Shown here one piece after another: positions 23,302 through 32,595 of a DNA stretch of 34,935 nucleotides (positions within the stretch are counted from its first letter, which is position 1; each line of letters begins with the position of its first letter). Source of the stretch: Akkermansiaceae bacterium. Its GTDB lineage: Bacteria > Verrucomicrobiota > Verrucomicrobiia > Verrucomicrobiales > Akkermansiaceae. The position numbers were made by a program, and so were the translations under genes. The DNA lies in the NCBI GenBank assembly GCA_026421245.1, contig JAPKDJ010000041.1, positions 1-34,935 on the forward strand, given 5' to 3'. Below the pieces are notes generated by a model. It searched no databases. It worked only from the letters and a program-made list of their open reading frames with translations, and was not told the DNA's origin.

Positions 23302-24066
23302 ATGCTTCGCAAAGTCATCCCCATCATCGCTCTTCTCCTCCCCGCCCACGCCTCCGAATGGGTCACCCTTTTCAACGGCAAGGACCTCTCCGGCTGGACC
23401 CCGAAAATCGCCCAACATCCCCTCGGCGAAAATACCTACGACACCTTTCGCGTCGAAAGCGGCGTCCTCAAATGCGAATACGGAAACTACCCCAAATTCG
23501 ACAAAAAGTTTGGCCACCTCTACTCCAACCTCTCCTACTCCCACTATATTCTCCGCATGGAATACAAATTCGCCGGAAAGATGATGCCCGACGCCCCCGG
23601 CTACGTGAACCTCAACAGCGGAATCATGGTTCACTCCCAGCCCCCTCAAAGCATGACTCTCGACCAAGGCTTCCCCGTCAGCCTCGAGTTCCAATTCCTC
23701 GCCGATGAAGGCAAAGGAAAACGCCCCACCGGCAACGTCTGCACCCCCGGCACCAACCTCGAGATGGATGGCAAGCTCGTCACCCAGCACATCGTCCAAT
23801 CCACTTCTCCCACCATCCCCGCCGATCAGTGGGTCAAAATTGAAATCGAAGTACGAGGAAACAAAGAGATCATCCATCGCGTCAACGGAAAGGAAGTCCT
23901 CCGCTACCAAAAACCCCAACTCGATCCCAAAGGAGCCGTCGTCCCCACCGAGTCCCTCCTCAAGGCCGGCCAACCCATCCAACTCTCCCACGGCCACATC
24001 GCCCTCCAAGCCGAAGGCCAACCCGTCTGGTTTCGTAATATTCAACTCAAGCAACTCGAGAAGTAA
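23302..24066 (+). CDS. DUF1080 (3-keto-disaccharide hydrolase domain) protein
   Basis: A 254-residue exported protein of the DUF1080 family, related to 3-keto-glucoside hydrolases and with a jelly-roll fold. A signal peptide (MLRKVIPIIALLLPAHAS) is followed by WVTLFNGKDLSGWTP, the family start, SHYILRMEYKFAG, NSGIMVH, VSLEFQFLADE and a C-terminal GHIALQAEGQPVWFRNIQLKQL. It acts in the periplasm or outside the cell on polysaccharides or glycosides. It stands alone; a GNAT pseudogene follows 14 nt downstream. Confidence 0.95.
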   Translation: MLRKVIPIIALLLPAHASEWVTLFNGKDLSGWTPKIAQHPLGENTYDTFRVESGVLKCEYGNYPKFDKKFGHLYSNLSYSHYILRMEYKFAGKMMPDAPGYVNLNSGIMVHSQPPQSMTLDQGFPVSLEFQFLADEGKGKRPTGNVCTPGTNLEMDGKLVTQHIVQSTSPTIPADQWVKIEIEVRGNKEIIHRVNGKEVLRYQKPQLDPKGAVVPTESLLKAGQPIQLSHGHIALQAEGQPVWFRNIQLKQLEK

Positions 24067-24080
24067 CCGCCTATTCACCG

Positions 24081-24523
24081 ATGCCGCGCGTCAAGACCTT
24101 TGCTTTCTGAAAGACTATCTGCCCCGCTCTCTCGCCCTGTCGAGTTTCGGAAACTACTCCATTCTTGCGTGGGGCCATCCGCATCACCTCAAAGCTACCG
24201 CGTTGTTGCCTATCGCTGGTTTCCGGCAGCTTCCGTTACATCCTCTTCAACTTCTATGGTCCCCTCAACCTGATCGATTCAAAATCTGGCAAGTCTATGT
24301 GCTTCGTGAATTTCTCGACCAAGGCCTCAGCGACCAACTCATGGCGTGGGCCTTCTTCCAACTCCAAGCGCGCCACGTCAGCGAAATCTACGATCGCGCC
24401 TTCCGGCTCTACCAAAAATACGGATTCCAAATGTGCGGAGAATACGACTTTCCCGCCGAAGAGCACATCGATCTCGAGTGGATCATGAAAAAAGCTAACT
24501 TCCGGGGAATAAATAAGTTTTAG
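24081..24523 (+). pseudogene. GNAT acetyltransferase pseudogene with several frame jumps
   Basis: Segments of a GNAT-like protein are found in three different plus-strand frames. Frame 1 starts MPRVKTFAF at 24081 then meets TGA. Frame 3 then reads APLSRPVEFRKLLHSC and SYRVVAYRWF. Frame 1 resumes with GSFRYILFNFYGPLN. Frame 2 then gives DRFKIWQVYVLREFLDQGLS, the GNAT acetyl-CoA loop region, followed by LYQKYGFQM and DLEWIMKKA to TAG at 24521. The acetyl-CoA-binding pattern (R/Q-x-x-G-x-G/S) is recognisable but the gene is not intact. The codon use of each segment fits its own frame, so I think the gene was real and has decayed by at least three indels. Confidence 0.65.
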
Positions 24524-24597
24524 GCAAATCACCCATTTTATGCTTACCTTAATCTTACGCAGAGAGGGTTATTCTGTCTGCACAACCAATTAAAGAA

Positions 24598-24948
24598 ATG
24601 AAAACTACTATCACCATGATCGCTGCTTGCGCAGCATTCACGGCCGGAGCCTTCGCCGCTCCAGCCGCTATCGGTGCGACCTCCACTTCGGAAGTCGTTG
24701 CCGCCGACGAAAAAACCGTCACTCTCGAAGTGACGGGCCTTAAATGAGCTGCCGGTTGTCCAAAAAAAGTGCAGGCTGCACTTAAAAGCGTCAAAGGAGT
24801 CTCGAAAGCCGTCTGCGGCAAAAAAAACGGTACCAAGGCCCAAACGGTCGTCACCGCCGAGAAATCAGTGCAGGTCAAAGCCCTCATCCAAGCCCTCAAG
24901 AAAAAAGGCTTCGGTGCTAAGGAAATGACCAAGAAGGGAGACGCCTAA
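24598..24948 (+). CDS. Exported heavy-metal-associated (MerP-like) selenoprotein candidate
   Basis: ATG at 24598 opens a signal peptide (MKTTITMIAACAAFTAGAFA, cleavage near residue 20) and a heavy-metal-associated (HMA) fold: TVTLEVTGLK, then TGA at codon 50 (24745-24747), then AAGCPKKVQAALKSVKGV and a C-terminal half ending at TAA 24946. With selenocysteine the protein has 116 residues and a UxxxC motif where HMA domains normally have CxxC; the downstream spacing to the helix is one residue longer too, so the loop carries an extra residue. A bSECIS-like hairpin lies at 24767-24783. Without read-through the product would be a signal peptide and one strand. Predicted role is periplasmic metal or redox chemistry (inference). 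A strong terminator follows at 24976. Confidence 0.85.
24767..24783 (+). promoter_or_regulatory. Candidate bSECIS hairpin of HMA gene
   Basis: AAGTGCA, loop GGC, TGCACTT form a perfect 7-bp stem (or 6 bp with loop AGGCT). The stem starts 19 nt after the UGA and the triloop 26 nt after it. The upper stem and loop (TGCAGGCTGCA) are strikingly similar to the upper part of the E. coli fdhF SECIS (TGCAGGTCTGCA). Confidence 0.82.
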
Positions 24949-24975
24949 ACCGCGCCCTCAATTCTACTTAATTTC

Positions 24976-25009
24976 AAAACCCCGCATCGCTTCGGCCATG
25001 CGGGGTTTT
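24976..25009 (+). terminator. Strong terminator after HMA gene
   Basis: A perfect 12-bp inverted repeat, AAAACCCCGCAT with ATGCGGGGTTTT, around a 10-nt loop. The A and T runs at its ends could let it act on both strands. It lies 27 nt after the stop and 68 nt before leuB. Confidence 0.92.
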
Positions 25010-25077
25010 CTATGCTCCCACCTCATTTTCCCAAATTAAGAGTTTAGCATTCCCCCTCCCCGCCCTAGACAACACTC

Positions 25078-26181
25078 ATGCCTCACACCATCACTGTTCT
25101 CCCCGGCGACGGAATCGGCCCCGAAGTCATGGACGTCGCTCTCGAAGTCCTCGACGCTGTCGCTTCCAAATTCGATTTTCAAATCTCCCGCTCCACCCAT
25201 CTCGTCGGCGGCGCAGCTCTCGACGCCACCCACAACGAAACGCCACTCCCTCAGGACACCATCGAGGCTTCGGAAAAAGCCGACGCCATCCTCTTCGGCT
25301 CCGTGGGGGGGCCCAAGTGGGAAAACCTCCCACCCGAAATCCAGCCCGAGCGCGGCGCTCTCCTTCCCCTTCGAAAACACTTCGGCCTCTTTGCCAACCT
25401 CCGGCCCGGCTCCTGCCTCCCCGCCCTCACCCACGCCTCCCCCGTCAAAAACGAACTCATCCCGAACGGATTCGACGTCCTCTGCGTCCGAGAACTCACC
25501 GGCGGCATTTACTTTGGAGACCCCAAGGGCCGCGAGGAACGCGATGGTGAAACCGTCGCGTTCGACACCATGGTCTATAAAAAGTCCGAGATCGAAAACA
25601 TCCTCCACGTCGCCTTCAAAGCCGCCATGGGTCGCGACAAGCGCCTCACTTCCGTCGACAAGGCCAACGTCCTCGCCACCTCCGTCCTGTGGCGCGAAAC
25701 CGCCAACGAAGTCGCCTCACACTATCCCGAGGTCACCATGGACCACCTCTACGTCGACAATGCCGCCATGCAGTTGGTGAAACGTCCCGACTCCTTCGAC
25801 GTCCTCGTCACCGAAAACCTCTTCGGCGACATTCTCTCAGACGAAATGGCCATGATCTCCGGCTCCATCGGCATGCTCCCCTCCGCCAGCCTCGGCAAGG
25901 TACAGGACAACGGCCTCTACTTTGGCATGTACGAGCCCTCCGGTGGTTCAGCACCCGATATCGCCGGCCAAGGGATCGCCAACCCCGTTGCCCAAATCCT
26001 CTCCGTCTCCATGATGCTCCGCTACTCACTCGGTGAAGCAACCGCCGCCGACGCCATCGATGCCGCCGTCCAAGCCGTCATCGATTCCGGCCTCCGCACC
26101 GGCGATCTCTTCACCGGCGCCGCAGGAGAAACCAAAGTCAACACCGCCGAAATGGGGGCCGCCATCCTTGCTGCAATTTGA
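25078..26181 (+). CDS. leuB: 3-isopropylmalate dehydrogenase
   Basis: Oxidises and decarboxylates (2R,3S)-3-isopropylmalate to 2-oxoisocaproate in leucine biosynthesis. The 367-residue product starts [17 protein letters not shown], has [32 protein letters not shown] (substrate-binding RELTGG), [15 protein letters not shown] (catalytic Lys), [20 protein letters not shown] (metal Asp residues) and [17 protein letters not shown]. The leucine operon neighbours leuA and leuCD are not in the window. The TGA stop overlaps a TTG start of the next gene (TTGA). Confidence 0.97.
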   Translation: MPHTITVLPGDGIGPEVMDVALEVLDAVASKFDFQISRSTHLVGGAALDATHNETPLPQDTIEASEKADAILFGSVGGPKWENLPPEIQPERGALLPLRKHFGLFANLRPGSCLPALTHASPVKNELIPNGFDVLCVRELTGGIYFGDPKGREERDGETVAFDTMVYKKSEIENILHVAFKAAMGRDKRLTSVDKANVLATSVLWRETANEVASHYPEVTMDHLYVDNAAMQLVKRPDSFDVLVTENLFGDILSDEMAMISGSIGMLPSASLGKVQDNGLYFGMYEPSGGSAPDIAGQGIANPVAQILSVSMMLRYSLGEATAADAIDAAVQAVIDSGLRTGDLFTGAAGETKVNTAEMGAAILAAI

Positions 26182-26759
26182 TCACGCGCCTTGTCAGCCT
26201 CGCCCTCATCTTCCTCTCCTCATGCTCCGAGGAGAAGAAAGCCACCTCGGCAGACCCTCCCGCATACCAGACCCTGTATCGACCTGAGTTTAAGGGGGCC
26301 CTTTTCCAATTCGAGCACGACGGTGACTACTACCTCGCCTGCTCCATCCATCAGGGCAGCACAGCCCCCGATGTCGAAATCTTCCGCGAGGGACAAAAAA
26401 CTCCTGTTGTCGTCGGCCAGCGAGTTCACATCCAGAAAGACCTTCACGTCTGGGCCTACGACGAAGACACCCTGTCACCTGACCACGCCCTCTCCTACCA
26501 ACCCGAACCCAAGGTTGAAGTCGGAGACCGCATCTACCTCCTGAACAAAGGTCAAAAGATCGCCGCCACCATTGTCGCCGAACCCAAAGGGAAGAACTTC
26601 CGATACACCTATGAAACCGACGAGCCCTTCCCCGCCGGCGGCATGAGCGGCTCCCCTGTTTACCTTCCCCGCACCGGCTCCGTCATCGGCGTCCTCCAAA
26701 CCGCCAACGACAAAGAAAAGGCGACCCTCGGAGGCTTCGAGCTTTTGGAATTGGAATAG
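26178..26759 (+). CDS. Lipoprotein with trypsin-like GMSGSPV segment
   Basis: A 193-residue lipoprotein of uncertain function starting at TTG 26178, which overlaps the leuB stop. The signal peptide ends LIFLSSC (lipid Cys near 16). The body shows [19 protein letters not shown], then [20 protein letters not shown] and a C-terminal [27 protein letters not shown]. The GMSGSPV block matches the Ser-containing loop of trypsin-like proteases, and SIHQG could carry the His, but there is no clear catalytic Asp. It may be a degenerate or non-proteolytic member. Function is not assigned. Confidence 0.7.
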   Translation: MITRLVSLALIFLSSCSEEKKATSADPPAYQTLYRPEFKGALFQFEHDGDYYLACSIHQGSTAPDVEIFREGQKTPVVVGQRVHIQKDLHVWAYDEDTLSPDHALSYQPEPKVEVGDRIYLLNKGQKIAATIVAEPKGKNFRYTYETDEPFPAGGMSGSPVYLPRTGSVIGVLQTANDKEKATLGGFELLELE

Positions 26760-26887
26760 GCGCGCCCCTCCTCACCTCCCACTCCCTTTCCCCTGACAAA
26801 AGGAGAGACAAATTCGGTATTCTGGGGCATTTCTTGCGTATTCTCATCCCAACACCATTCTCCCCACGTTAACCACATTCGCCCGTC

Positions 26888-29800
26888 ATGCGTTTCACCT
26901 CCCTCTTTTTCTCCCTCGCTCTTCCAGCTGCCGCCACTGACCTTGTTTTTGATACCTTCGAATCCGATGGCTTCGGGGAATGGGCCGTCGATGGCAAGGC
27001 CTTCGGTAAATCGCCCTCCGCCACCACCCCGAACGGGGTCAATGGCAAGATCACCGGCTACTCAAACGCCTACTTTGTCAGCTCCGCTCATGGCGGTGAC
27101 AGTTCCACTGGCACCCTCACCTCCCCCGAATTTGAGATCAGACTCCCCTATCTCGGCTTCAAAATCTGCGGAGGGAATCACAAGGGAAAAACCGCCGTCC
27201 AGCTCCTCATCGACGGAAAAGTCGCCCTCGAAGCCAACGGCAAAAATTCTCTTACCATGGAAGAGGTCGTCTGGCCCCTCAAAGACCACCTCGGTAAAAA
27301 AGCCCAACTTCGTGTCATCGACACCGAACCTGGCGCGTGGGGCATCATCAATGCCGACCACTTCGTCTTCTCCGACAACGAAAAACCCTTCTTCGCCAAG
27401 GCCGAAATCAAAGATGTTCCCGTCAAGGAAGGAGAACTGGTGGCTACCGACATCATTCCCGGTATGACCGTTCCAGCCGGTTCCGAAGTCACCCTTTTCG
27501 CCGAAAACAAAACCCTCGGCGTCTACTCTCCCACCGCTCTCACAATCGACGAAAAAGGCCACGTCTACGTGGCCGAGACCCACCGCTTCCGCTTCGGCAT
27601 CGAAGACAACCGCAACCACCTCTACTGGTTAATGGATGACATGTCCGCCCAGACCACTGCGGACCGCGTCGCCATGCACGAAAAATGGCAGGAAAAGCTC
27701 CCTCTCGAAAAGATGACTCAGAAGTCTGAAAAAATCCGCGTCCTAGTCGATACCGATGGCGATGGCGTGGCCGACAAACAGGAAATCTTCTCGGAAAAAT
27801 TCAACGACCTTCTCGATGGCACCGCTGCCGGCATCATGGCCTTTGAAGGGAAAATCTACTTCGCCTGCATTCCTAAAGTCTGGATGTTGAGCGATGACGA
27901 CGGAGACCTAAAGGCGGACGAGCATCGCGTCATTCAGGATGGCTTCGGCGTCCGCGTCTCCTTCTCCGGACACGATCTCAATGGCTTCGCCCTCGGCCCC
28001 GACGGACGCCTATACACCACCATCGGCGACCGGGGCTTCAGCTTCACCACTCGCGAGGGCCGTGAATATAAGTTCCCCAATCAAGGCGCCATCCTCCGCT
28101 TCGAACCTGACGGTTCAAACATGGAAGTCGTCCACACCGGCCTCCGCAACCCGAAGGAAATCGCCTTCGATCAATTCGGCACCGGCATCACGGTCGACAA
28201 CAACTCCGATCAGGGTGACCGCGCCCGCGTCGTCTTCATGCTCGAAGGAGCCGACTCAGGCTGGCGCATGGGCCACCAGGTCCTCCACTCTTTCCACAAA
28301 ACCGCAGGAATCCCCGACCGCCCCATCAACCAATGGATGCAGGAAAAAATGTGGGAGCCTAAAAACGATGCCCAACCCGGCCACATCGTTCCTCCCATGC
28401 TCAACCTCACCTCCGGGCCCTCCGGGCTCGCCTATTATCCGGGCACAGGGTTCAAGCTCGGTGGCATCGAAAACCAATTCCTGATCTGCGACTACCGTGG
28501 CGGAGCCGCCGCTTCCGGCATCTGGAATTTCAGCATCAAAGATGACGGTGCCGGATTCGCCGTCGACCAATCCAGCAAGTTCAACTGGGGCGTCGCTGCA
28601 ACAGACATCGAATGGGGATACGACGGCAAGCTCTACGTCTCGGACTTCGTCACCGGTTGGCAGTCCCATGATGCCGGCCGCATTTACACCTTGGCCGAGA
28701 AACAACCCGGAAAAAGTGTCGCGGAGATTCTCGCCACCATCGACTTCAAAAAGGCACCCGTCATGGACCTTGCCGATCTCCTCTCCCACCCCGACCAACG
28801 AGTTCGCCTCCGCGCCCAACTCCACCTTGCCGACCGCCCCGAGTCCCTCTCCGTCTTTACCGGTGCCGCCAACCAGCAGATTCATCCTATTGAGCGCCTC
28901 CACGGCATCTGGGGACTCGGAATGATGGCCCGCAAATATAAAAATCAGGGAGCCACCTTCTTCCTCTCCCAACATCTGAAAAACAACGACCCCCGTGTCC
29001 GTGCCGAGGTTGCCAAGGCCCTTGGGGAATCCACGCTCAAGAAATCAGACCTCCTCGTCCCCCTCCTTTCTGATGGCTCCCCTCGCGTCCGTGCTCTCGC
29101 TGCCATCTCGGTCGGTCGCATTGGCGATACCACCGCACTTCCCGCGGTCCTTGAAATGATCAAAATGAACGGAGACGAGGACCCCGTCCTTCGCCATGCC
29201 GGCGTCATGGCTCTCCTTGGCACCTCCACCGATCAATACCTGTCCACCCTCGTCCGCAACGATTCGGATGCCATCCGCCACGCCGCCGTCATTGCCCTCC
29301 GCCGCATCGGGAGCCCAAAGGTCATGACCTTTCTTGGCGACACCAACCTGAAGATTGCCGACGATGCCATCAGGGCCATCCACGACACCCAGATCGAGGA
29401 AGCCCGCGCAGTCATCTCAGCGCTCCTCGATGATGAATGGCTCGGCACTCCGCAGCGCCCTGTCACCCGCATGATCCTGCGACGCCTCATTCACAGTGCC
29501 TACCGCATCCCCAACGAGCGAAACCTCACCCGCCTCATCAAGGCGGCCGCCAACCCAAAATTCCCCAAAGAAGAACGAGAGGAAGCCATGCGTCTCCTCG
29601 CCGCGTGGGAGAATCCCCACGTCGTCGATCAATCGATTGGCTTCCATTCGCCCATCCCTCCACGCGATCAGAAGATTCTTAAAAGTGTTCTCACCAAAAA
29701 TATCGACCTTCTTCTTGGCGCAGGACCCGACGTCTTTGCCAACACCATGAAGCTTGCCATGAAAAATGGTATTGCGACCGAATCGCTCGATTCAGGCAGC

Positions 29801-31384
29801 CTCACCCGCATCATTCGCGATCAAAAATCCGACGGGGATACCCGTGCCAGCGCCCTCGATCTCTTCCTGAAAGGCAGCCCAGAAAATGCCGACGAGATAC
29901 TCGCCGAAGCAGCTCGCTCAAACAATCACACCCTTGCCACCAAAGCCCTCAAGCTCGCTTCCGAACGAAACCCCGCCTCCACCGTCGCCGCCCTAAAGGG
30001 AGCATTGGAATCCAAAAGCCTCGAACGTCGCCAAACCGTATGGAACATCGTTGCCGACCTTCCTGCGGAGCACGCTATTCCGATCCTCCGCGATGGTCTC
30101 TCCGCTCTCATGGATGGAAAGGGTGATCGCTTCACTAAGCTCGACCTCATCCTTGCCGCCGGGAAACGACAGGAACCCGTCATCAAATCAGCCCTCGCAG
30201 ATTACCAAAAATCTCTCGACGCCAACGACCCTCTGGCCAAGTGGCAAGTCACCCTCGCCGGGGGAAATGCCGAACGTGGATTGGCTCTCTTCAAATCCCA
30301 CGGCGCCGCCCAATGCATGCGCTGCCATCGACATGAACCCGGCCACTCCGAAGCTGGAAATGCCGGCCCCAGCCTGATGGGCGTTGCCCTCCGCCAGGAC
30401 GCCAAAGGCCTCCTCGAATCCCTCATCCTCCCTCACGCCAAGATTGCCGATGGCTTTGGTATCGCCACTCTCGCTCTCAAAAATGGTTCCAGCAAAGGAG
30501 GCACTATCGTCGCCCGCACCAAGGAACACATCGATCTCAAGGAAAGTGAGGACACCGTCTGGAGAATCAAAACCAGCGATCTGACCGAAGATCCAAAACC
30601 CCTCTCCTCCATGCCAGCCATGGGAGCTATCCTCACTCCCTACGAAACCCGGGATCTCATCACCTGGCTCTTGACTCTCACCAAAGAAAACGATGAAAAA
30701 GCTCCAGCGTATGAGGTGAAAGAACTTTCCCTTACCGGGCCCAAAAAGATGGACGAAAGCGCTAAAACGACCAAGACTCCCGCGCCTCAACCCATAGACC
30801 CTGAAAACACCGTGAGCGAAGAAAATAAAATCGACCCCGCCGTGATGGAACTCGGCAGCACTCAATACATCTTATGCGTAGCCTGCCACGGGCAGACCGG
30901 ACAGGGAACGCCCAACATCGGACCTCCTCTCTCCAACTCCGAGTGGGTCACCGGCCCAGTCGAAAACCTCATTGGAATCCAGCTTCGCGGTCTTGGAGGC
31001 CCGATCACTGTTGCCGGAAAAGACTACAGCTTTCCCGCTCCCATGGCCGCCATGGGAGCAGGTCAACCTGACGCCAACCTTGCTGCGGTCCTGACCTACA
31101 TCAGAAATTCCTTCGGTAACAGCGCTCCTGCAGTCACCAACGAAATGGTCGCAAAATATCGCGAGGACAATAAGGAAATCCTGAGCCAAACTCCCCCACC
31201 TGCTCTCAAGGTGTCCGAACTTATCAGCCCCTTCGCCGCCACCGCAGGCGACGCCCCGGCTCCCACCCTCGCCGAAGTCCCCTCAGCCGGCCTCGGCGCA
31301 TCCGGTTCTGACATTTTCATTTTTCTCGTCATCGGCGGCCTCAGCGTCCTCGGAGCTCTCCGCATGAAGGCGAGCAACAAGTAA
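26888..31384 (+). CDS. PVC-type membrane-bound dehydrogenase/cytochrome c fusion with HEAT repeats
   Basis: A 1498-residue exported protein with the architecture of PVC heme-binding dehydrogenases. In order: signal peptide (1-16); an N-terminal beta-sandwich similar to a glycosidase C-terminal domain (about 17-165); a six-bladed beta-propeller of the sugar-dehydrogenase type (about 190-600, with VYVAETHRFRFG, GLRNPKEIAFDQFG, GDRGFSF); HEAT-like repeats (about 630-1100, with VRAEVAKALGES, PRVRALAAISVGRIGD); a c-type heme domain with CMRCH (Cys1143); a second with CVACH (Cys1330); and a C-terminal membrane anchor (FIFLVIGGLSVLGALRM, about 1475-1492). It would oxidise an unknown, probably sugar-like, substrate and pass electrons to c-type hemes at the cytoplasmic membrane. 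Confidence 0.93.
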   Translation: MRFTSLFFSLALPAAATDLVFDTFESDGFGEWAVDGKAFGKSPSATTPNGVNGKITGYSNAYFVSSAHGGDSSTGTLTSPEFEIRLPYLGFKICGGNHKGKTAVQLLIDGKVALEANGKNSLTMEEVVWPLKDHLGKKAQLRVIDTEPGAWGIINADHFVFSDNEKPFFAKAEIKDVPVKEGELVATDIIPGMTVPAGSEVTLFAENKTLGVYSPTALTIDEKGHVYVAETHRFRFGIEDNRNHLYWLMDDMSAQTTADRVAMHEKWQEKLPLEKMTQKSEKIRVLVDTDGDGVADKQEIFSEKFNDLLDGTAAGIMAFEGKIYFACIPKVWMLSDDDGDLKADEHRVIQDGFGVRVSFSGHDLNGFALGPDGRLYTTIGDRGFSFTTREGREYKFPNQGAILRFEPDGSNMEVVHTGLRNPKEIAFDQFGTGITVDNNSDQGDRARVVFMLEGADSGWRMGHQVLHSFHKTAGIPDRPINQWMQEKMWEPKNDAQPGHIVPPMLNLTSGPSGLAYYPGTGFKLGGIENQFLICDYRGGAAASGIWNFSIKDDGAGFAVDQSSKFNWGVAATDIEWGYDGKLYVSDFVTGWQSHDAGRIYTLAEKQPGKSVAEILATIDFKKAPVMDLADLLSHPDQRVRLRAQLHLADRPESLSVFTGAANQQIHPIERLHGIWGLGMMARKYKNQGATFFLSQHLKNNDPRVRAEVAKALGESTLKKSDLLVPLLSDGSPRVRALAAISVGRIGDTTALPAVLEMIKMNGDEDPVLRHAGVMALLGTSTDQYLSTLVRNDSDAIRHAAVIALRRIGSPKVMTFLGDTNLKIADDAIRAIHDTQIEEARAVISALLDDEWLGTPQRPVTRMILRRLIHSAYRIPNERNLTRLIKAAANPKFPKEEREEAMRLLAAWENPHVVDQSIGFHSPIPPRDQKILKSVLTKNIDLLLGAGPDVFANTMKLAMKNGIATESLDSGSLTRIIRDQKSDGDTRASALDLFLKGSPENADEILAEAARSNNHTLATKALKLASERNPASTVAALKGALESKSLERRQTVWNIVADLPAEHAIPILRDGLSALMDGKGDRFTKLDLILAAGKRQEPVIKSALADYQKSLDANDPLAKWQVTLAGGNAERGLALFKSHGAAQCMRCHRHEPGHSEAGNAGPSLMGVALRQDAKGLLESLILPHAKIADGFGIATLALKNGSSKGGTIVARTKEHIDLKESEDTVWRIKTSDLTEDPKPLSSMPAMGAILTPYETRDLITWLLTLTKENDEKAPAYEVKELSLTGPKKMDESAKTTKTPAPQPIDPENTVSEENKIDPAVMELGSTQYILCVACHGQTGQGTPNIGPPLSNSEWVTGPVENLIGIQLRGLGGPITVAGKDYSFPAPMAAMGAGQPDANLAAVLTYIRNSFGNSAPAVTNEMVAKYREDNKEILSQTPPPALKVSELISPFAATAGDAPAPTLAEVPSAGLGASGSDIFIFLVIGGLSVLGALRMKASNK

Positions 31385-31708
31385 ATCCAACTGCTTTCAA
31401 ATTTCCAAAGCGCCTCTCCAAAAGGAGCGACGCTTTTTTGGAATTTGGACACTTCGATCTGCATCGAAAAAACGAGATCGGGTTCAATAGAAGAAGACGA
31501 TCTTACCCCTCACCCTCGTGGAGCTCCTGAACGTTCATTCAAGGAGTTCGAAGCAATCACAGTGGTCTGACCAAGATCATGTCTTTGAATCGCTGATCAC
31601 ATCATGAGGAGTCAAGGGATCATCGCCGCAAACTCGGACGATGGTGAGAGGTGCCCCCTTCCCAGAGACTCCTCCGACGCAAAACCCCGATCAACGTAGC
31701 CGCCCGTT
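31385..31708. other. Intergenic region after the cytochrome fusion
   Basis: It holds a terminator at 31409-31439 and no intact gene. A minus-strand frame with a plausible composition (GYVDRGFASEESLGRG, then HLSPSSEFAAMIP) overlaps the end of the FAD oxidoreductase gene, but I cannot support it as a gene. Confidence 0.5.
31409..31439 (+). terminator. Terminator after the cytochrome fusion gene
   Basis: AGCG pairs with CGCT and inner CTCC with GGAG around AAAA, followed by a T6 run; outer AAATTCC-like sequence can extend the stem. Located 25 nt after the stop. Confidence 0.75.
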
Positions 31709-32590
31709 TCACTCTTGAAGGATCTCGGCCATCTCCAAACCAACCCGGGGAGCATAAATAACGCCCTTGGAGCCGAGACCGTTGACCATCCAACCCCTCC
31801 CTTCTTGAAATCGCACCACTGGTTTGCTGCGATTAATGATAGGGCGAATTCCTGCAACATGCCCCGTCACTTCAAAATCACGATCTGTAAATGTCCTTAA
31901 CAAGCTTTCCACTTTCTCCCTGCCTTCTTCCGTAGGACCGGAGGTGAGGTGATCCCAATCGTAGGTCGCCCCCACACGGTAAAGATCATTCCCTATCGGG
32001 ATGACCCAGCCATTCCGATTTAAGATTCGGTTCTCTCCCCAACCGGGAATCTTAACCGTTAAAATTTCGCCCTTCGCACTTCGATGAGCGACGTCATCAA
32101 AGTCTCCTCGAATCAAACCCGCAGCCCCGGCGCACCAGACCTGTTTCCCCCCTCGCGGAACCGCGGCCCACTCGCCCCCTGATTTCAAACACTCCTCTCG
32201 GGCAATTTTCAAAAACCTCGAACAGTCCAGCCAGCCGCCCCCTCTCCAGGTCACGCCCTCGTCGTCGACTTTTTGGATCCACGACCCGAGCTGTTCCCGC
32301 TTTCGCTCAAATTTTCTCCGATCCTTTTCGTCCCGCCATAAACGCAATATCGGAACTGACTGAAACAGGTGGTCACCCAGCTCCTCATAAAACGGCAGGG
32401 CCACATCCCAGGCCTCTTTCACCTCCCAACTTGGTTCAAAATTCCTTCCTGCCACGAGATTCACCAGTCCTCCCGCGACATGTGAACTCCCCACGCGCCC
32501 GTCATCCACGACCCGGACCTGTATTCCCGCCCGCTGGAGTTGCAACGCCACACACGCTCCCGCAAGCCCAAAGCCGATGACTTCCACCAT
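31709..32590 (-). CDS. FAD-dependent oxidoreductase (DAO family)
   Basis: A 293-residue flavoprotein of the D-amino acid oxidase/glycine oxidase family. The dinucleotide-binding start is VEVIGFGLAGACVALQLQRAG, then VRVVDDGRVGSSHVAGGLVN, VWCAGAAG, a middle region with VIPIGNDLYRVGATYDWDHL, and a C-terminal GHVAGIRPIINRSKPVV with MVNGLGSKGVIYAPRVG. It probably oxidises an amine or amino acid, like ThiO or the MnmC FAD domain; the substrate is unknown. It starts 5 nt after the purT stop and is likely cotranscribed with it. Confidence 0.88.
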   Translation of the reverse strand: MVEVIGFGLAGACVALQLQRAGIQVRVVDDGRVGSSHVAGGLVNLVAGRNFEPSWEVKEAWDVALPFYEELGDHLFQSVPILRLWRDEKDRRKFERKREQLGSWIQKVDDEGVTWRGGGWLDCSRFLKIAREECLKSGGEWAAVPRGGKQVWCAGAAGLIRGDFDDVAHRSAKGEILTVKIPGWGENRILNRNGWVIPIGNDLYRVGATYDWDHLTSGPTEEGREKVESLLRTFTDRDFEVTGHVAGIRPIINRSKPVVRFQEGRGWMVNGLGSKGVIYAPRVGLEMAEILQE

Positions 32591-32595
32591 TGCCC

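Noticed and set aside
19735..31540. CTCCTGAACGTTC shared in inverted orientation by the intergenic regions near 19.74 and 31.52 kb
   Set aside because: A 13-base match between two places in 35 kb is expected by chance, and the flanks do not align.
31612..31860. Minus-strand frame overlapping the end of the FAD oxidoreductase gene
   Set aside because: It overlaps a well-supported gene in another frame for most of its length and matches no family.
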